Below are positions 10,957-23,300 of a stretch of 64,000 bases of DNA, piece after piece. Origin of the DNA: Membranipora membranacea. Its lineage: Eukaryota > Bryozoa > Gymnolaemata > Cheilostomatida > Membraniporidae. A program made the position numbers and the translations under genes. Below the pieces are notes generated by a model that saw only the letters and a program-made list of their open reading frames with translations, made no database searches and was not told where the DNA came from. Positions within the stretch are counted from its first letter, which is position 1. Each line of letters opens with the position of its first letter. The stretch spans positions 40,300,001 to 40,364,000 of the forward strand of contig OU612065.1 in NCBI GenBank assembly GCA_914767715.1, written 5' to 3'.

Positions 10957-13512
10957 ATGCTGAATCTACTGTATAATCTCTGCTTACTCGGCGGGATACT
11001 AAGCGCCTATCCAGGTAAGTGTCTCATGTATACTCTACAATTCAATTTGTGCTTGAAGGTTGAGGGTAGCGAGTTCGCTCGATGATCAGCTGTAATTTTA
11101 CTAACCCAGACTTCTAGCCAGACGATCTTAACTTGTAATCTTTGTTCTAAGCTTATGAACAGGGAAAATGTGAGATATATATATTATAGAGATAAGTATA
11201 TTAAGTCTGATATAGATGGTTTTGGCCTCAAAATAAACTAAAAAATCTAAAAGAAACATGGATGTAACCATGGGCGTCACTAGGGGGGCTTTTGGGTCTC
11301 TGCAGAGCCCCCCTGAGAATTGCAAAAAAAAATTTGTACTACTCTTTTTTTTCAGTTGTTTACACTTGTTGCTATGACTGATGTAGTGATTGATAGATTT
11401 AGCAAGGCTTACCCCACCCGTATGGAGCTTAGCAGTGTTGTTTTTGAGTAAGTTAATGTTGAATCCTACTTGACTTTCTGAGAACTTCTTTCATGTGCGT
11501 ATGAAACAAATATATGACTGATAATAATAATGCTGGAGAACCTAGTAATAGCTGAATTAATAGTAGGCCTAATGTTGTGGTTGTATTTACCTTAAATTTG
11601 TCAATAATAATAATGCTCATTAAATTTCATAAAACAAACATCAGACTTTTGTTGTGTGATGTCGATATGTAAATCTGTTTCCTCTTGTAATCCCGAGTTG
11701 TTGCCCTTAAAACATCTTCTTTCTGCGCCTCAAGTTTTACTCTCATTACAAGAATTATGTTTGTCTTGTGGACTGTGTGAAGATGAGCCATTCCAAGGTG
11801 AGTTTTGATTATGCTCTCATTTATACATTGAAATGGGCTAAACGCTCAGGGCTCCGGCAGCTGGAGGGGACACCCCCAGTCCCCCCGCAGGGGCTGCGCC
11901 CCAGCAGAGCCCCCCTTTCAAATTCCTAGTGGCGCCCATGGATGTAACATATAGCTTAGCATTGCATCCCAGAGTGTGCGAAATCTGGAGACCTTACATG
12001 CATCAAGGTAAAAAAGAAATGGTTAAGTTATAATAGGGTCGGATTAGCTCTTGCAGTCCAAATGGCGTTAAGTCTAAGGTAGGGCCCTTGACAAGTGGTG
12101 AAAGTTATGTGAAAGCAAGGCGAAGGAGGTATTTTTCGGGTATTATTAAAAGATAGACTGATTAACACAAGATACAGCAAATTTCCACAAGATAACGGCA
12201 AGTTTTTGAATAAAATGAAGCTGTGCTACCCTCACCTCATAATCACAGCTATTGCAAAAGTAAGACATAATAATCATCTGAGTGGAAGAAAAATTCTGAT
12301 GGAGATTATGAAAAATCACCTTGAAAACTGCTGCGGATGGGTAACATAATTTATCTTCTTGTTTGGATACCTACATTCAGCTGGTCCATGATTTTTATCT
12401 GTTTTAGCCGCTGCAGCTACAGGACATTGGCTCTTTGCTAGGACGTGCAGACCTAATGACATGTCTACGCCCTCCTTCAGTGGGCGGCTAGTAGATTATG
12501 TGACAGATAATTCCTATAATCCAGAATACTCTGCCACCCCTGAGGGTCTATCGTGCACCAGCGGAATTAAGTTTTACGTAGACTATGTAGGAAAAGTCTC
12601 TGAAGCTCGGCTCCTTTCCAGAAGTGAGTATTTGTATCAGTTACAAAATCTTTTAGGAATGGAAAGTCATAAAGTCATGAAGCCATAAATGGAATGATTG
12701 AAAATCTATTTATTGTCAGGACTTGAGCAGAAACTTGGGAGGCTACAGTATACTGTGGTCATCTGTTGGACATCCAACCCCCCCCCCCCCCCCCAGTACA
12801 TCGAGTTAATTAAATAATAAGACGTCTTCTCCTGGGGAGAAGAACACACAACTCCTCATGAATGTTAACCAACAATCATTGTTGCTCCTTTGTAGGTTTG
12901 ACAGCAGTAAGTGCCTCATCTGTTCATGCTGCTGCATTTCCACCAGTCAATGCTTTTGATGGTTATGCAGGGTCTTTTTGGCATTCTATCTCTGAACAGA
13001 ATCCATGGCTTAAAGCAGATCTTGGAGAAATGTACGGGATCGTTGGTGCAGAATTCACAAGTCGATCTTCAGGCGGAGGTAAAGGTTATCATCTGACCTC
13101 TGACCTTAGTTACTGTGATGCTTTATTAGAACAGCCTGATTAGTATTCCTCTCAAAATTTTCAATCCCATACTCTATATTATAAAAGTATCTGTAAAAGT
13201 CTGGCTGGCATATTACCCCTAAATCTTCTTTATAGAATCGGCGCCACTTTGTTTCCTCAAAAGAGTTATTAAAATGATGTCTGATTCTTAGATAGAACAG
13301 TTAACCTGCATCTTCTGGTAGCTGAATCTGATGCAGGGTTGGAAGACTACAACTCAAGCTTGTGTTATGAGTATCCTGGACCTGCACTACAGAACTCACA
13401 AGTACTATACCTGCCCTGTACTACTGCCAAAGTGGGCAGATACGTTAAGGTGATGATGATGACCAACTACAGTATACTACAGATAGCAAAGTTTGACGTG
13501 TTTGGTTATTGA
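10957..13512 (+). CDS. secreted F5/8 type C (discoidin/fucolectin-like) domain protein
   Basis: Four exons fit with exact phase: 10957-11014, 12408-12623, 12896-13078 and 13292-13512, totalling 678 bp (225 residues plus TGA). Exon 1 is a signal peptide (MLNLLYNLCLLGGILSAYP), so the product should be secreted. Exon 2 encodes a Cys-containing stretch of about 70 residues starting GHWLFARTCRPND that I do not recognise. Exons 3 and 4 form one F5/8 type C fold: NAFDG and SFWHS at the usual N-terminal positions, then NPWLKADLGEMYGIVGAEFT, and near the end a VGRYVKVMMM strand before the final FDVFGY. Such domains bind sugars or phospholipids outside the cell. Donors are GTAAGT, GTGAGT and GTAAAG. 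Intron 1 holds a hAT-like insertion. A polyadenylation-like AATAAA lies near 13878. The ligand is unknown. Confidence 0.75.
11269..11940. mobile_element. hAT-like non-autonomous element (MITE), 672 bp
   Basis: The ends are inverted repeats: CATGGGCGTCACTAGG at the left and the complement of CATGGGCGCCACTAGG at the right. The element is flanked on both sides by the 8-bp direct repeat GATGTAAC (11261-11268 and 11941-11948). An 8-bp target duplication and a GGGCG-YCACTAGG terminus are typical of hAT elements. No transposase fragment is visible inside. It lies in intron 1 of the F5/8C gene. Confidence 0.8.
12778..12796. repeat. poly-C tract in intron
   Basis: A run of about 18 consecutive C residues sits in intron 2 of the F5/8C gene. 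It is a length-unstable homopolymer. Confidence 0.9.
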
Positions 13513-14048
13513 AGTTTGTGTGCTTTGACTTCTTATCTACTTAGTGTGACTCCCATCATGCAATGAAGAGAATCAGGCAATCAATAACATAAAATAATTT
13601 GACATGCTTACAATACTTTACTTCAATATGTGCAGCAGCATGCTTGCCTTTTTGCAGCAATTGTTCTGCTCTTACAAATGTAGAATATTTAACACATTTA
13701 CTCTTTCCAATGACATAAAAACGTCTAGGCAACTTTTCGTAAGCAAACATTCTAAGTCTCTTAGAGCTTTTATTCACCAATCTAACCAAGGAAGCCTTGG
13801 TTAATGACTCACAAAGCACTTCATTTATTACTATCTGGGATTTTCTTCTCTAAATATTTTTGTTGTATTTTGTTGTATAATAAATCTGTTGTATTTGGGC
13901 ATAACCGCAATTTGTATAATAGTTTACGCCACGGTATATCTCACTTCACATTTGATGTAGAAAAATTGTAGGAAGTACACTACATATTATTTTTGGCTAT
14001 ATATTAAAAATACAGTAGTGACCTGTACTAGTCTACAAGCATTCCACA
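13513..14048. other. gap between two convergent genes
   Basis: This AT-rich stretch lies between the stop of the F5/8C gene and the end of the minus-strand D8C gene. The minus-strand ORF at 13819-13556 has no recognisable domain. I see no gene here beyond 3' UTR sequence. Confidence 0.4.
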
Positions 14049-14681
14049 TTATCCTGTATAGCAGCCAACATTTCCTTCATATTTGTACACAAAATCACTA
14101 ACTTCATTGGAGCAAAGAATGACAGTCGTCCTAACACTCAAGCTCTTACATGCTGTACCATATGACCCGTAAGCAGTGAATCCGGTCTGGATTCCAACTT
14201 TCTCAGGCATGACACTGTCACTCCAGAGTGCGATACCTATACCAAGTACCACAGCTTTGGTAAGGTGGGCACGTGTTCAGTAGACGATTTCCTGCGTCTC
14301 CGCTGAACCGAAACCAAGGTCATGTATCTTTCATTCTTAAAGTGTCACAGTTCATCCCTTGATTGAGCCGTGATCCGTTGTGATCCATTCTATAGGCTGA
14401 GGGCCCGAGGTGGTCTTGGTAGGTTTGGTTGTGGTGGTGAGTTTATCTTTCCTGCACTTGATGAGAAGGTCGATAAGACGAGCCTCCAGCTCAATCAGGA
14501 TTCCGTCAGTAGAAGTCTCAGGTAATTCTCTCTTTTTATACTCTGGGCAGTTCTCAGCGACCAGCTCCTCATGTAGGATCTTACTCTTCTCCTTCAATCT
14601 CTCCAGCTCATTACTACCAGAAGGGGACACCAGGCTGCACTGTACGACTGCTGCTAATACTAGCATCGCTCCCGGGATCAT
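14049..14681 (-). pseudogene. secreted protein with D8C (uromodulin-type) domain, frame-broken
   Basis: The minus-strand ORF 14681-14352 begins with a signal peptide (MIPGAMLVLAAVVQC). It continues with a charged helical segment with Cys (NELERLKEKSKILHEELVAE) and a Thr/Lys/Pro linker (LTTTTKPTKTTSGPQP). Downstream in another frame is PWFRFSGDAG...NTCPPYQSCGT, the start of a D8C domain as in uromodulin, GP2 and OIT3 (family: WYRF.G.AG, C, CGT). After a further frame change near 14245-14255 it continues as IALWSDSVMPEKVGIQ to GNVGCYTG at 14052, with Cys residues fitting the rest of D8C. Lesions seen are a frame change near 14352, an in-frame TGA at 14322-14320 and the second frame change. Either it is a recent pseudogene, or the assembly has indels, or unseen introns are present. 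An acceptor just upstream (near 14705) suggests a 5' UTR exon. Confidence 0.5.
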
Positions 14682-14709
14682 GATAAGACTTCGTCACATG
14701 GTTCTGTAA

Positions 14710-16800
14710 AATACAAATATAGAGAGATAAAAGCTGGCAAGCTTAGTTATAGTTGATTCTCCTAAAAAAACTTGGACATGAGAAACATTTGCATGATTAT
14801 CCTAAAAATTGCCAAGCCCACCTAACCCAGATAAGCTTGTCCACAAAAAATATGAGCAGCATCTGAAATTCTGAGATACAGGCTTGAATCTAAGAGTTGT
14901 CTCTAGCTCCTTGCTTGAATATAGAATGTAAATTTGTGTTGAGCAGCTCCGAAAAGATGACAAAGGAATGTGCGAAACAGAACGGCTGACACAGATCAAG
15001 CAAACTGATTGATCGACATATTCATGCAAACTTTTTTAAAGAAAGTTCACTTCAATTAAATTTTGCATACTAATACTCCCATCGAATCAAAGGTTATCAT
15101 GGTATGGCTCATGGCTTGGCATTGCAGCAAGATTTAGCACCTTTCCACAAGGCTTGACTATTATGAACGAGGAAAAGACGATTCCTAACTGGGCACCCAA
15201 TATTTCCGTCCTCCAGAAACGGAGTGTGCACAAAATTACGTTCATCCTACCTATGCGGTGTATCGTGATATTTTTGGTAAACTTTTTACAACTGCGCACT
15301 ATTAGTCTGTCTTCAATACCAGAGGAAGTGACATCATACATACATACCTTCTGACTGAAGCTCACAGCAAGAATCTCAGGTATTCCATTAACCTCTTTGT
15401 AAGGTTTAGCAGTACAAATTCTCTCGCCGCGAAGCTGACCTTACACTTTGATGTACCTCGGATAATAGATCCATCAATAGAAGCATCCAAAACAAGAGCT
15501 GTGTCATAAGATTGATAGTATGAGAAGTGGCAGCTGTTTGTGGCTAATAGCTATGACTACACCTTAGGACACGAGGTAAGCTAAAGGAGTTCCATTATAT
15601 CAGCAATGAACTAAACCTTAGGTTTAGTTCATTGATATCAGGAATGCTATATTAGATTGATGCAAGAGACAAAGTAACGCAACTTGAAGTGAGAGGAAAT
15701 TTGTTATAAATTGATCCAGAGGGCAGATTCCTGAGTTCAGCCTTAAAGCATGTGCAATAAAACAGGAGAAGGAAGTAAAAGGTTATCTAGGTATTTTAGA
15801 GTGAGACTCAATCACCATGCATAACGCAGTGTTACATGCCCAGCAGCGGTGGCTGCTGACTAAAATATATGTTATGCACAATGTCAAAACTGCTTATTTG
15901 TTACACTGCTCTCATTCAGACCTAAATATTTTCTTGGCGTTTGGTGACATAAAAGATACTCGGATACCTAGTCAATGGAACACAAAATGTGTTGTTCATG
16001 CTATGCTGCCCATTTTTGCTCCGTAGAAGAAAGGGTGTCCCGAAACCTCTGAATCCCTTTAATCATGACTATTGGTTGTGTGATGGGTAGGCCATAAGGA
16101 CGTAGATGTAGATGATACATTATTCTATAGAAAGATTGTAGGCCTATTATTATGTGATATTTCGACGAAATCAAAACCGACAAAAGATATTACTGAGGAC
16201 TTACACAAAATGCTGTGAATCACAGCCTGTATTATCTCTACTGTGTACATATAGTGTGTGTATAATATATTTATATATATGATATGTATATTATTATATA
16301 CATATTATATACATGAGCGCAAGTTTGCAATAATGAATATCTGACTAGAGCAAGACGCCTTAAAAAGCAAAAATAAGTACTGGTCATCGATTTTAGAGAT
16401 TACTATCAAGTCAGAGTAAGTCACATTTTATAAAAAAGGACAAAACTGATAGAAGAAATGCGCTCAACAGATTCTCCAACACAACCAGGAATAATGTCTA
16501 GAGTTTTAGTTCAATATAAATTATATAAACGTGCATAAACATGTGGTGTTTGGTCTAAATCAAAAGCAAAAATAGTTTAGAGATAAACTAGTATGAGTGA
16601 GCAGCTGATGGTGTATATATACATAAGTAATCATTAAGTGATAGTGGCCGGTGTACATTACATTAATATTGTGTTATAAAGACACAATATGTGAGCAGTG
16701 TATGAGAAAAATGTTGTATGACATGATATAAACGAGAAAATATGTCATGGAGAAGGAGCGTAGTGCATATAAGCAAAGGTGAGGATCAGGCAAGGAGTTA
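14710..16800. other. intergenic region without recognisable genes
   Basis: No coding exon could be supported here. A near-palindrome (13-bp arms, TTA loop) is at 15605-15633, and an AT-rich dinucleotide-like tract (TATATATGATATGTATATTA) is at about 16258-16320. The part nearest 16800 is probably the 3' UTR of the LAP gene on the minus strand. Confidence 0.4.
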
Positions 16801-17359
16801 TCATACATCAGTAGGCTTCAGCATCCTCTCTATAACCATAGCTACCCTGGTGGGCTGCTGCTTCAGAGACGCCACGGCAGAATTGTGCTCCATATGAGTG
16901 AAATCTTGTCCATTCACAGAGAGAATCTTGTCTCCTGGATGTAGAATGTTTGTTGCTGCACCGTTAGCATGTAATTTTGTCACAAAGATTCCCTGCAAGA
17001 ATAAAAAATATCCACTTTTTGAGCAGACTAATAATTGTCTTCTTTGGGTGAATATATAGAAGTGATTTGCTCATATGAAAGGTGCATACAACTCCAACCA
17101 ACAGTGCTATCATTATCTTGATTAACCTCATATTGGTCATATATAAATCATCTTATTCTATCAAGTTGTTTCTCTTCATATGGGGTCCAGTGAAGAAAAG
17201 GGAGGAGAAGTAAGTACAGGTAGGTAAGTAGGTGAGAGATAATGAGTTTCTCTGATCTGGCCTTACCTCATCATGTGGTTTGTAAGGGTTACCTTGTAGA
17301 CCGACTCCACCCGCTACACTAAACCCCAGTCCCGGATTCTTAATTATCGTTATATTCAT
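16801..17359 (-). CDS. LAP gene exons 20-21: C-terminal PDZ domain
   Basis: Exon 20 (17359-17267) encodes [16 protein letters not shown], whose GLGF loop binds the C-terminal carboxylate of partners, followed by [12 protein letters not shown]. Exon 21 (16992-16801) encodes [31 protein letters not shown] and [12 protein letters not shown], ending ERMLKPTDV before TGA. The order and the insert after GLGF match Erbin's PDZ closely, and the His at the start of helix B (THMEHNSAV) suggests class I ligand preference. The domain ends only a few residues before the stop, as in Erbin. Confidence 0.9.
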
Positions 17360-20300
17360 CTAAAATTAAAAGATAAACTAATAGTGAGAATAAGCATCAA
17401 TATGATATTATCATAATTTCACTCTAGATAGGCTTCTCAGACTTCAATGTTCTGTAGTTGGGAAATCAAATTTTCAGCACCAAGGGGCTTTTACTATTCA
17501 ACAAAATACACAGCAGAGTGCAGTGAAGATCTATCCAAACATATGTGCACAAAGACTTGAGAATCAAGGCAATTATCCTTCTATTCTATTCTAGATCAGA
17601 GAAATACTAGCATACTACGCAATTTAATTACAGCATTGATAGAAAAGTAGAACAAATTTGGTGGCTGGTAGCTTGCGTTCTAAATATGTTTTGTTGGAGG
17701 GGATAGAGCGGTGCCTCTAGTACCACCAACAAACAGCTTAGGAACTCAAGCTACACAACTCGTGATGAACAATCAACAAATGGGTGCGTCTCATTGTGGA
17801 CAGAGTGCGAGCAGACCTTAGCGTGGTGTCAACACTTCTAAATCATATCGAGAAACATTTTTTCAAACCTACATTAAACATTACTTTAGTCACAATAACT
17901 AAAATGTATTGATGTGTAACTCTATACTTACATGATATGCACACCGATAGGGCTACCAGCCTCATCACGTATGCATGATTATATTTTTGAGTATTAAATT
18001 AAAGAAATATAAAGTTTATTTTCAGCAAAATATTTTTTTGGTTTCAGCTTGATTACATTTTTGACTAAATTTTGCTCAGTAATCAGAGCGTTACTGTTAA
18101 GCTGTGTGTGAATGTTACATGTGTCCAATACCCCAGCGGTTATGTGCTGTACTCGAAGATGTTTAAACATCCGTTTTGAGAAATGAGTTAAACTTGTTCT
18201 TGGACAGTGACGCGTATGGACTTACAATTTTTGTGTTTTGTTCCAGTTCGATGCCTGTGGGAGGCATCATCTGCTTGTGAGGAAGTTTTGGCGATTTTCT
18301 TGTGGGCGGAGGGAGATAGCTATAATTTGATTGGTTAGCGAGATGGCCGTTTGAGAGATTGTGTCTGGACGATGTAGGCGTTGTGGGTTGCTGATGATAT
18401 GAGCGACGTTGTGCCGATGGAGTATAACTGTTAGGTATTGCATAGTTTCCTGAGCCATTCAAACCAGAACCATTCTAGTGTAAAAAGAGCAAAAAAAAAC
18501 AACCATGAAGCATAATCTCTAAAAATTACATCAGCAGCAGCTTTGTTATTCCCTGAGCTGATTAACTTTGTCTGAGTGCTTAAACCTCAAATTGGGTTGC
18601 AGTAGAACTTGGTGGAGCTTACTCCACCTGACTGGAGATCTGAGCTAGCCGAGATGCCAAGACATTCGTGCACAGCAGAAGGGTGGTTAATCAGGGAGCA
18701 CCACTACCCTGTCCATCCCTCCCCATGTCTTGGCCCCTAGTCTGAGCATATATACCTGAGGGTTAGCTATAAGCATATCAGTTATCAAATGTATGAAAAG
18801 ACTTTGCAACAGACATCATGATGCTTTCAACACATTAATATACAGAGAAGCTCTATTATGTTGTAAGATATATAGCCGAATAAGCATCATGCGAGCAAAT
18901 TGGTAAAACGATATACAACCACAACCATTTTCATTAATTGTTATGTTATATGTATATATATTAACCTTGGTTCCTACAACTCCGTACAGCTCACTGCCCG
19001 CTGATTTACTCATGTTACTCTGGCCTTCATTCTGAGCACCACTGAAAAGGGCTGGGGGTGGGACCGTCTCGTTAGGATCACCACTAAACTGAGGAGGAGG
19101 TCGAGCTAAGCGCTTATCAGACTCTCTGTTATATCCGAGTCGCCCTAGACTCTTAGATATCTGAGCAGCATACTCTGTATCTACCGGAGTATCCTCCTGT
19201 AATAGTACACAGATATAAATCGGGATGAGCAGGATAGCTGTTTGTTTTTGCTGAGGATATGATATGACATCACCTAGTCAACGAAATAGAATAACTCAGT
19301 CTATTTTTGATGGATTTTAGGCGCTTATATTACAAATTTAGGAACACGAATTTGGGTAGAAACCGTAAGCAATTCATAACTTACCTGGTAGTTTGAGTCA
19401 TAGAAGCTGGACCTCTGCTGCACCTGTGGTCTTTGCTGTGGGTTATTAGTGCTGTCTCTCCTTTGTGGATTGCTGCCGTTACGCCTGACTGGAGCTCGCT
19501 CGTTATAATTCTCTATGGGCGAGTAATAACTAGATGGCATACTGTTTCTTATATCAGGCCTGTGATTGGGCGGTATATCAGGCCTGTGATTGGGCGGTTT
19601 ATCAGGCCTGTGATTGGGCGGTATATCAGGCCTGTGATTGGGCGGAGGAGGCCTGCTGTTTCCTGTTTGCTGTACTACTGGTGTACTTGTACTCTGAGGG
19701 TCCTGTTTAGGTAATGTATCGTTTATATTAATCACATTGGCTCGCTGTAGCTTTTCAGCTTCTGAGTAAGATTTGAATGGCACATCTTCATCGTGTGTAG
19801 GAGATGATCTGGGTACTCCATCATTACTGGCTCCATCTGGTCCCTGATCTCTGGGTGGTGGTTTGTATGGTGGAGGTGGTGGGAATACTGTGTTCTAAAA
19901 GAAGGTAAAAATAACACATAGTATCAGGGATTCATAAAGGTGGAGATCAGAAGTTAGATCCCTCAATGGATTTTGATTTGGACACCAAATACCAAATACC
20001 AACCAAAAAATTAGAAAAAATAGTAAATGTATTTGATGTTGTCTGCTCATATAACATTTTGACTGGAGCCCTCATGTATATCATACTGTTATAATTGACT
20101 GTTAGATCCAATATAATATAGAGATAAATCAAAGCGTACAGACTTCAATGAAGGATCTGTGTTTGAGTAAAATAAGTAGGTACACCTAATACCTTAACTC
20201 TCACTATGAAGTGAGCAAAATATTTTGGTGGACATTAAGAAGATTACAATATTGTAGTAACCCTAAACAGTGAATGTCTCGCTCAACAGAAATTTTTACC

Positions 20301-23300
20301 ACCATCTTATCCAACGGCAGTAGAAATCATCTAATGGGGAATCAGCTTCGCGTATTACATTGTAAAAGGGCACCGTGTCTGAGAAGTAGTATTATAATTT
20401 GACAAACCTCCATTTGTCTTCCGTCCGTACGTTTAGCCATGGCTGTATTATAAGACGGGGGCACTGCAGGCCTGTTCTCATTCACACTATGCCGACTGAT
20501 GTTATAGCTCTTCTGTGATGTGGGCCTGTAAGGGCTCTGCATGTGATTGGATACATGGTGCATTCTCTTACCTAAAAGTTAGATAATTTATAGCTTGCCA
20601 GTAAATGTACTAACATCACATTTGAGTTCATGATTGTAAATAAATAATTTTTCCCATAAAGCTTGCAGGCATATCATTTGATTTATATCATGTAACCATG
20701 AAACAAGACAAACTTTATGACCTCACCATAAATCACAGTTTTTATAGCTCTCAAAATGTTGGTTGATATCAAGGGGTCATATCGCTGGCCGCATACCGGA
20801 GACTTGGCGGGGCACTAGTGGTAGCCGGAGACTTGGCGGGGCACTAGTGGTAGCCGGAGACTTAGCGGGGCACTAGTGGTAACCGGAGACTTGGCGGGGC
20901 ACTAGTGGTAGCCGGAGACTTGGCGGGGCACTAGTGGTAGCCGGAGACTTAGCGGGGCACTAGTGGTAACCGGAGACTTGGCGGGGCACTAGTGGTAGCC
21001 GGAGACTTGGCGGGGCACTAGTGGTTGCCGGAGACTTGGCGGGGCACTAGTGGTAGCCGGAGACTTGGCGGGGCACTAGTGGTAGCCGGAGACTTGGCGG
21101 GGCACTAGTGGTAACCGGAGACTTGGCGGGGCACTAGTGGTAGCCGGAGGGGCGAGACCGAAGTTACACTATTAATGACATTCCTCACATACATACCAGC
21201 ATAGTTGAATCCCTCGACGTCGCTGGCGTATCCATCACCGACACTCCGCTGGCTGTACCGCTCCCACTGATCGAAGCCATCACGCCCCTGCTGTAGGGGC
21301 CTCCGGTGACGTCCCGACTCACTCTGTGCTTTAGTAGAACCACTACCATATTGATCGTTGTAGTAACCAAGGTCAGATTTAACCTCTGGATTTTTTCGAT
21401 GTTTCCTCATTCTTTGATAATATTTGAACCTGATAAGCAAAAATTACATTATTCGTTCAATCAATTGACGATTTTCTTATACAGGAGCTTCCAACGCAAC
21501 TTCCAATTCGTTTAAAATAATAGTATTGTAGCCCATCAGATGTGCTCACACAAAAAAAACATCCTTAAGGAGGGCAATAGTGGTGATTAATGTGATCAAA
21601 TTCCAGATAAATATCTTTTCAGCTTCAAAGGAAATATCAGTGGCCTAGCGGTTAGAGTGCCCGCCAAACCTAGAACAGAACGAACTGAATACGACCCCAA
21701 ACAGCTCCGCTGGGGATGTAAGGAAGGACATTTGGTCACATTAGTGTAACAGACTGTAGGAGGGTAAGAAATAAAGACACAAAAAGTCCGCATTCTAATG
21801 GTAATGAACTATATCTTAAAATTAACTGCAATTGCTATTTAAGAAAACTCACCTGCGTTGATATAACTTTGGATCTTCATCAGAGGCGAATATTCCGAAA
21901 GTATCCTCCGAGTTGAGTATTTGCTGACTGTTATTCTGTTGAGAAGGTAATCTAGGATTAGATCCCCTCGTATCGCTGCTGACGTTACGCTGTGACGTGT
22001 TTATCGGAGCGTGACCAACGTCAGGATTGTCATTCTGTAGGCTGCTCAGATACCTATCATGGGGTTGTCCTCTCAGTGAGCGCTGACTTCCTATAGGAGC
22101 TGCCGCTGCGTTATTAACAGGAAATGTCTGACTATGAGTGAGTCCTGATGAGCGTATACTGGACGACCTCTGAACCTCGGCAGCGTGCTGCCTATGCTCG
22201 GCTGCAGCTCTGGCTGGTGACGCAGCGTAATGTCCGTTTTGTATAACCCTTGGTTTATTTTGAGGAGTGGTGGGTGTGTCATATGTCTGACTCATGTTCT
22301 TCAGACTGCCGTTCAGTTTCTTGGCCGAGGTAGGAGTTTGCTGCGGGTGTTGCTCGATGTCTCTCTCTGAACCTTTAGAGTTTCTTCGTTCCTTGTCTAA
22401 AACAAATATTTGACATAAAACACAGATTCCTCCAATATTAAGCATGCTGATGTTTCATACATACACACTTTGTATCTACAACATCTGCTTCATTCAAGTC
22501 TCTCTTTAAGTTGATTTTTGTGATTATAAACATAAATAAACAGAAGAAATAACAGTGAAAAGTCTAATAGTCTCACGTTTATGTGAATGTTTCTTATGTG
22601 GTGGTGCACTGAGTGATAGCTTCACATCCTCTGGGTTAATTTCCTGAGATTGACGATTGATTCTTGCTCTGTCCTTGGCCTGTTTCTCCTGAATAATCAA
22701 GAAGAAATAAAGACATGCAGCTAGCCATATAAAGTGAATTATCCATAAACATATAAATGAGTATTTATATGTTTATAGAATTATCCGATCGGGGATTGCC
22801 ATCAAAACTCATGTGTGTTTTGTGAGTGTTTGACATTCATTCTGAGATTCATGACCTTTTTGTTTGGAACTTTGAATAACCTCTCAGACATCACTGATAA
22901 ATTGTGAGTTATCCTCCCAAATAAACAATTCTAAACAAATGACAACTCCTCGCTCTGTTAACAGACCATACTGACTCTCGTGATCTGACTGGGCATGTAG
23001 ATCACTGATAAACTAGGTTATCATTACCACAAAGAGAATGTCGTAAGGCTAAGTATGTATCCTGCGTGACTTGAATTTGCGCATGTGCAAGAACAATGAG
23101 TTTAGTCTGGGTTCTAATTGCAATTTTGGTCTAGGGAGAGAGGACACCCCCTGCATAAGTTGGCAGTCAAATTTAGCTAATAGTGACAATAGAAGATAAC
23201 TCTTTCTAACAATTCCGCACGCATTTGAGAGTGTGCCACCAGAGCAGGTAGCCAATCAGATGGCTTCGGAATTCCGAGGCTCAATTTTGCAGAGATCAGC

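Noticed and set aside
13556-13819. Minus-strand ORF of 87 codons between two secreted-protein genes
   Set aside because: There is no domain, no signal peptide and no splice context. It probably lies in 3' UTR sequence.
20797-21148. Regularly spaced repeats that might suggest a CRISPR array
   Set aside because: The units are directly adjacent with no unique spacers, and the context is an animal intron. It is a minisatellite.
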